Shown here: positions 59,760 through 64,000 of the stretch, piece after piece | How positions within the stretch are numbered: position 1 is the stretch's first letter | Layout of the letters: each line of letters begins with the position of its first letter | DNA from: Paenibacillus tengchongensis | GTDB lineage: Bacteria; Bacillota; Bacilli; Paenibacillales; Paenibacillaceae | Assembly: GCF_008973665.1 (NCBI RefSeq) | Contig: NZ_WACP01000014.1 | Coordinates: 62,001-126,000, forward strand | Reading direction: 5' to 3' | Length of the DNA stretch: 64,000 nt | The notes under the pieces: generated by a model | The model's database searches: none | Seen by the model: only the letters and a program-made list of their open reading frames with translations | What the model was told of the DNA's origin: nothing | Made by a program: the position numbers and the translations under genes

Positions 59760-59880
59760 TTAAATATGAATCGATTTATATTTATTTGGGTTCATTTCCC
59801 GGGATAGCAGTGCGGCCAGCATATGCGCGGTCTCAGCGCGGGTGGCGGCCGATAAGCTAATAACCGGCCCCGGAATGGTT
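59760..59880 (-). pseudogene. C-terminal SLH-domain remnant
   Basis: The minus-strand frame ending at 59760 reads TIPGPVISLSAATRAETAHM then LAALLSREMNP. The core TRAExAxMLxxLL is the last S-layer-homology repeat. There is no start and no preceding repeat. A surface-anchored protein was probably lost here. Confidence 0.7.
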
Positions 59881-59898
59881 GGTAACTGCAGCAAAAAA

Positions 59899-59928
59899 GC
59901 CCCTGTATACGTATGTATACAAGAGCGC
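59899..59928 (-). terminator. Terminator of the SQD1-like gene
   Basis: GCGCTCTTGTATAC and GTATACAGGGGC-type arms around ATAC, followed on the minus strand by TTTTTT. Confidence 0.8.
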
Positions 59929-59984
59929 TTTTAACGGATGGTTTAGGCAAATCAAATGGATGTAAAATAAGTGTGTTCCGCAGC

Positions 59985-61211
59985 TTACAAGGTCCCCTCT
60001 GCGACCGGAAGAATTCCGGGCTGCTGCTGCCGGGTCCATGTGCTCATAGCGGGGAATTTGGAGCTGTCGGCATACTTGGCGTATTTATGGGCGATGTCGC
60101 TGATCTCCATGAGCAAGCCTTCATTCAGGGTAATGGGAAGCAGTCCCTTGGACAGGAACAGATTATTTTTGACGTGGAACTCATTCTCTGCGGCCTCCTG
60201 CCGGGGGTTCGGGACATACGCAATTTCGCAACCTGTCAGCCGGCTTACCAGCGCAGCCAGATCTCTCACCCGGTGTGTCTCTGTCATCTGGTTCATAATC
60301 AGCACCCGGTCCCCGGCTTCCGGCGGATGCTCGACGGCAAGCTGCACGCACCGCACTGTATCCTGTATATGGATGAACGCCCGGGTCTGTCCGCCTGTGC
60401 CGTGTACAGTAATCGGATGGCCTGCGGCTGCCTGGATCAGGAAGCGGTTCAGTACGGTCCCGTAGTCGCCGTCGTAATCAAACCGGTTAATCAGCCGCTC
60501 GTCGAGCAGCGTCTCCCGGGTATGGGTACCCCAGACGATCCCCTGGTGGAGGTCGGTGACGCGGAGCTTGTCATTCTTGTTGTAATAAAGAAACAGCAGC
60601 TGGTCCAGCGATTTGGTCATGTGATACACGGATTCCGGATTCGTCGGGTACAGAATCTCCTGGCGCAGCCGCTCTCCGGTTACTCCCGCAACCTCCACCT
60701 CCAGATACCCTTCGGGAATCTCCATTCCTGCCGTACCGTATCCGTAGACCCCCATCGTTCCGAGATGGATCAGATGGATATCCATGCCGCTTTCCACGAT
60801 GGCGCATAACACATTATGTGTCGCATTGATATTGTTGTCGACCGTGTACCGCTTGAGCCGGGAGGATTTCATGGAATAAGGCGCAGAACGCTGCTCGGCA
60901 AAATGAATGATGACCTCCGGTGCCTCCTGCCGGATAACCTCCAGCAGTCCTTCGTAGTCTTCAGCGACATTAAGCGGATAATAGGCGATCCGCTGCCCGG
61001 ATACCTCTTCCCAGGCATCCAGACGGACGCCGATCGGCTGAATCGGGGTTAAGGAATTCATCTGGCATTCTTCATCGATTTGCCTTCGGGACAGATTGTC
61101 GACAATGACAATCTGATACCCTAAGCCGGACAGGTGCAGGCTGGTCGGCCAGCCGCAGAAACCATCCCCGCCAAGCACGATGATCTTGCGGGGCTGAAGC
61201 TCTTTTCTCAT
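59985..61211 (-). CDS. SQD1-like NAD-dependent epimerase (UDP-sulfoquinovose synthase homologue)
   Basis: A 408-residue extended short-chain dehydrogenase. The nucleotide-binding start GGDGFCGWPTSLHLSGLG (14-31) is diagnostic of the SQD1/SqdB branch. Thr152 (LGTMGVYG) and Tyr196/Lys200 (VYHMTKSLDQ) match the catalytic Thr/Tyr/Lys. SQD1 makes UDP-sulfoquinovose from UDP-glucose and sulfite. The usual partner, a sulfoquinovosyl transferase, is not adjacent. ATG at 61211 lies just before a GGATAAGAG site. Confidence 0.85.
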   Translation of the reverse strand: MRKELQPRKIIVLGGDGFCGWPTSLHLSGLGYQIVIVDNLSRRQIDEECQMNSLTPIQPIGVRLDAWEEVSGQRIAYYPLNVAEDYEGLLEVIRQEAPEVIIHFAEQRSAPYSMKSSRLKRYTVDNNINATHNVLCAIVESGMDIHLIHLGTMGVYGYGTAGMEIPEGYLEVEVAGVTGERLRQEILYPTNPESVYHMTKSLDQLLFLYYNKNDKLRVTDLHQGIVWGTHTRETLLDERLINRFDYDGDYGTVLNRFLIQAAAGHPITVHGTGGQTRAFIHIQDTVRCVQLAVEHPPEAGDRVLIMNQMTETHRVRDLAALVSRLTGCEIAYVPNPRQEAAENEFHVKNNLFLSKGLLPITLNEGLLMEISDIAHKYAKYADSSKFPAMSTWTRQQQPGILPVAEGTL

Positions 61212-61687
61212 CTCTTATCCTCCTTTAACCATTCCATTGAATTGCTGCCTGAAAGGATGGGGCCCGCTAATTCCGTATGAATCTACCCGCTGCCGGCAGT
61301 GATTCCGGCCTGAAGTGAGAAGATTTTTGTGTCTATGGAAAGCGGGAATGGATGACAAAAAGCAGAGCTGTATGCGGTTAAGCTGGGCAGCGGTTCCGTG
61401 ATTGCTTATGAGCACCTCCCTTTTGCGAAGCGTTTCCACAGGTATACCAACTTCTGCCTATCATTTTACATTTTAATGCCTAAAAATTGATTTGTAAAAA
61501 AAGAAAAAATTAAAAAATATAGCCATATCCGGCCGCCGATTTACCCGGCTGGCATGTCAGTACAGGTCGCTCCGGTATAAAACTATCGTCTATCGCTTAA
61601 CTTTGTTATATTTATATTGGATTTTCGTGTTTAGCATTGAGTAATCTAACCATATTAATATCTACATTAAAATATTCAGGTGATATC
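61212..61687. other. AT-rich divergent regulatory region
   Basis: No gene seen. It separates the SQD1-like gene from the AraC regulator and holds an A/T-rich run (61470-61525) with repeated AAAAA tracts, plus TTGGAT/TATATT-like elements near 61600-61620. I cannot define a promoter with confidence. A short minus-strand frame (61215-61439) has no known similarity. Confidence 0.4.
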
Positions 61688-62542
61688 ATGTATAGACGGC
61701 TGCTGCCGGTCATTACGGAAAAGGATAAAGAGCTCCCCTATTATCTCGTCGACGCGGGGATTCGCTGGAATCAGGAGCATATTGTAAGGCCGGGCGGATA
61801 TTTGCATCAATGGATTCAGTGTGTGGAAGGTGAAGGGGAGCTGTTGGTCGGCGGACGGACCTACCGGGTCAAGGAGGGAAACGCGATGCTGCTGTTCAAG
61901 GGGGTGCCGCATGAGTACTATGCCGTCAGCTCCGCCTGGATTGTGAACTGGGTTGTCTTTGACGGCGCAATGGTGGAGCCTTTTCTGAAGCAGACGGCCG
62001 GGCTGCAGACCTCTGGGGTGATGTATCTGTCCAGACCGGAGCTTTTTCTGGCGAAAATTCAAGGCGTCATGGATATCCAGCAATCGGATTACACCCTGAA
62101 AGCACTGCAGTGGTCAGCGCAGGTATATACCTTCCTGACCGGTATCGTTCAGTTTGCCTCCACCACTCCTGACGCCAGCGCCTCCAGCCTCAATCTGCGG
62201 TTAAAGCCGCTGCTCGACTATATCCATCAACATTCTCATCAGCAGCTTACGCTGGAAACGATGGCCGGGGTGGTCGGCATTACGCCTCAGCATTTGTGTA
62301 CACTCTTTAAAAAAGCGACCAATATCCGGATCTTCCAGTATATCAATTCCGTGCGGATTCAGAAGAGCAAGGAGCTGCTGCTGCTGCATCCGCTGAAGCC
62401 CGTACAGGAAATTGCCAGATTGGCCGGGTTCGAGGATGCCAATTATTTCAGCACCGTCTTTAAAAAGCATGAACAATTGACGCCCAACCAGTACCGGAGG
62501 CTTCACTGCCCGCCGCTGTATGATTCCGGAGCCATCCGCTGA
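61688..62542 (+). CDS. AraC-family regulator with cupin-type sensor
   Basis: A 284-residue regulator: cupin-like N-terminus (GGYLHQWIQCVEGEGELLVG; YRVKEGNAMLLFKGVPHEYY) and two helix-turn-helix motifs at the C-terminus (LTLETMAGVVGITPQHLCTL; VQEIARLAGFEDANYFSTVF). ATG at 61688 is preferred because GGTGATA lies before it; the frame extends upstream to a TTG. It is divergent from the SQD1-like gene and could control it or a sugar pathway nearby. Confidence 0.9.
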   Translation: MYRRLLPVITEKDKELPYYLVDAGIRWNQEHIVRPGGYLHQWIQCVEGEGELLVGGRTYRVKEGNAMLLFKGVPHEYYAVSSAWIVNWVVFDGAMVEPFLKQTAGLQTSGVMYLSRPELFLAKIQGVMDIQQSDYTLKALQWSAQVYTFLTGIVQFASTTPDASASSLNLRLKPLLDYIHQHSHQQLTLETMAGVVGITPQHLCTLFKKATNIRIFQYINSVRIQKSKELLLLHPLKPVQEIARLAGFEDANYFSTVFKKHEQLTPNQYRRLHCPPLYDSGAIR

Positions 62543-62634
62543 TCCTACCTGATGCGTCTCCGGGAGCAAGCATGCGCCGGGCTGTCCGGCCAGGCATGAA
62601 AGCAGTCTTTAATTAATGAAAGGATGGTATACCT

Positions 62635-63012
62635 ATGGAAGTGGTATCCCGTGAAGATCAAATGGAATCCATCCAATCCCTGCAGTCAACAATCTCAAAG
62701 CTCGCGAACGCCTTAACCCAAATGACGGAAAGCGGCGCTAACACTGCCCTGGTCAAGAAACGGCTCCAGGCTGCTTCCGCCGGATTAGCAGCTCTGGACA
62801 ACGTCTGGAATCAAACGCCTCTTCCATGCACTCCGGAAGATTTAGCCGCAGCCTGCAAGGTTCTATACGGACTAACTCCGGTTATACAAAACAGCTATGT
62901 CAAGTCTAAGGCCGGCAGCCCGCAAAGAACGCTGCTGGAAAGAAGAATAAAGGCATTGGAGCGGGCTGTTCAAGCAATGGAGTTCATCCTGGCACAGACG
63001 CACCGGACGTAA
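62635..63012 (+). CDS. Small helical protein, unknown
   Basis: A 125-residue soluble protein with two predicted long helices (IQSLQSTISKLANALTQMTE; LLERRIKALERAVQAMEFIL). Charged and coiled-coil-like; no known family. ATG at 62635 follows AAAGGATGG. It follows the AraC gene by 90 bases. Confidence 0.65.
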   Translation: MEVVSREDQMESIQSLQSTISKLANALTQMTESGANTALVKKRLQAASAGLAALDNVWNQTPLPCTPEDLAAACKVLYGLTPVIQNSYVKSKAGSPQRTLLERRIKALERAVQAMEFILAQTHRT

Positions 63013-63073
63013 TAGCAGATTCAATGGCCAGCGACAGCCGGACATCCAGCAGCGCTTCAGCCAAGGAATCATG

Positions 63074-64000
63074 CTATCGGCTCAGCTGCAGATGGATATA
63101 GGCCCCCATATGATGGCTATCGAGCTCAAGCGCTTTATTGAATTCCGCTCCGGCTGCGCGTCTGTTGCCGAGCCCGAGCAGGCCCAGCCCCCGCATGAAA
63201 CGGCAGTGGATTTCATTCCGTCTGTCCAAATCCTCATCGAATACCAGGAAGTCCGGAAGCGAAACGGCAAAATAATCGATCTTCACTTCATCGAACAAAT
63301 GCTTCTCCGCATAATCAACCAGCTTGTTGAACCGCCGTTTGGCTTCATGCCCGTTCTCTAATTTCAGCCAGGCCAACCCCTGATAGAAGATCATTTCCGG
63401 CGGCTGATCGTTGTAGTACATCGCACTGGTAGGCTCCTCCAGGCCGTGCGCCGCCTTCCGGAATGCGTCCCGCGCCTCCTCCTGTTGTCCCAGGCTCTCA
63501 TAGGCGCAGCCGAGATAATAGTAAATATTATTTTCCTGTGCTCCGGCCAGCTTCCCTTCTCCCAGATTGTGCGGATAGACCAGTGCGTTCCTGAGCAGCT
63601 TCACAGCCTGCTCATCACCGCCGTCCGCGATATGCCGCTTTGCCAGTTCGACATGCGCCAGCACATACTGCCCTGTTGCTTTGCCCTCGCCGCCCTCCCA
63701 GGGGTGGAAATTCCGCGCCGTCAGCAGCTTCAGCGCCTCTTCATACCGGCCGAGCCGGTTGTGCAGCGTGACATACTCAAGATACAGATCGTCGCGGGCT
63801 CCGACGAGTTCGGCGTGGGTCTCCAGGATGTCCAGCCGTTCGGCTGCCGGCAGTCCGAGCTTTTTATATAACTGGTCCAGTTCGAATAGTACACGGGCAT
63901 CACCAGGAGCGCATTCCAGCGCTTGCTCCAGTGAGATGCGGGCTGCGGCCGCGTCGCCCAGCTTGTTGAAATAGGCCAGCGCCAAATTCCGGTGGACGAC
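63074..64000 (-). CDS. TPR / DUF5107-type protein, partial
   Basis: At least 309 C-terminal residues of a larger protein running off the right edge. It contains TPR-like repeats (MALAYFNKLGDAAAARISLE; YYYLGCAYESLGQQEEARDA; LLGLGNRRAAGAEFNKALEL) and the segment NFHPWEGGEGKATGQYVLAH that is common in Paenibacillus DUF5107 proteins, which usually have about 1,100 residues and sit near carbohydrate-use genes. Confidence 0.82.
   Translation of the reverse strand, partial: VVHRNLALAYFNKLGDAAAARISLEQALECAPGDARVLFELDQLYKKLGLPAAERLDILETHAELVGARDDLYLEYVTLHNRLGRYEEALKLLTARNFHPWEGGEGKATGQYVLAHVELAKRHIADGGDEQAVKLLRNALVYPHNLGEGKLAGAQENNIYYYLGCAYESLGQQEEARDAFRKAAHGLEEPTSAMYYNDQPPEMIFYQGLAWLKLENGHEAKRRFNKLVDYAEKHLFDEVKIDYFAVSLPDFLVFDEDLDRRNEIHCRFMRGLGLLGLGNRRAAGAEFNKALELDSHHMGAYIHLQLSR

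Noticed and set aside
1..64000. CRISPR arrays, tRNAs, rRNA, IS elements or prophage
   Set aside because: No regular direct repeats with spacers, no cloverleaf-like or rRNA segments and no transposase or phage structural genes were recognised.

Overview
The window looks like a chromosomal segment of a Paenibacillus-type Gram-positive bacterium (Bacillales). The reasons are strong AGGAGG-type ribosome binding sites, frequent GTG and TTG starts, PdxS/PdxT with a divergent MocR regulator, PadR-DUF1048-ABC, BlaI-M56 and P1B-4 ATPase/CsoR cassettes, and DUF2935, DUF5107, DUF6376 and S-layer-homology families. This assignment is inferred from gene content. No rRNA, tRNA, CRISPR, complete insertion sequence or prophage was seen. 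Both window edges cut genes: mrpE on the left and a TPR/DUF5107-like gene on the right.

1-10,120 is an ion and osmolyte block, all on the minus strand apart from one small gene. It holds a Mrp Na+/H+ antiporter operon with a fused MrpA-MrpB and a leading KdpD-type universal stress protein, a BCCT osmolyte transporter, and a KimA-like K+ importer. The Mrp and BCCT genes have hairpin-containing leaders, and the kimA promoter carries OmpR-family-like direct repeats.

10,260-20,200 holds a PadR/DUF1048/ABC exporter operon with its operator, a HesB-like protein, a metal-efflux P1B-4 ATPase operon with a CsoR regulator and its G/C-tract operator, and several truncated genes (ECF sigma factor, ferritin-like protein, ABC exporter). 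20,250-30,300 holds DUF2935, a pectate lyase behind a structured leader, a GNAT enzyme, a two-component system with a secreted PepSY/YcdB-like protein, a cytosolic trypsin-like protease, a decayed histidine kinase, a BlaI/M56 pair whose regulator appears to start at ATC, and dinB with an SOS-like box.

30,400-42,700 holds a 1,098-residue secreted multidomain protein, a TetR-controlled ABC-2 transporter with two palindromic operators, an FtsX-type ABC pair, a CorC remnant, and pdxST facing pdxR. 42,850-53,000 holds pdxR, DUF2785, a rifampicin phosphotransferase, an LprI-like lipoprotein, a CblS-like protein, and a TPR protein immediately followed by a 49-residue exported peptide. That last pair is the best candidate for an undescribed RRNPP-like peptide-signalling system. 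An M23 peptidase remnant and a chemoreceptor follow it.

53,200-64,000 holds a type III polyketide synthase, methyltransferase and flavoprotein operon (srsABC-like), an orphan flgB, a DUF6376 lipoprotein, a serine hydrolase, a GH43 protein, an SLH-domain remnant, an SQD1-like UDP-sulfoquinovose synthase homologue, an AraC regulator, a small unknown protein and the TPR gene. At least nine truncated gene remnants are scattered among intact operons.
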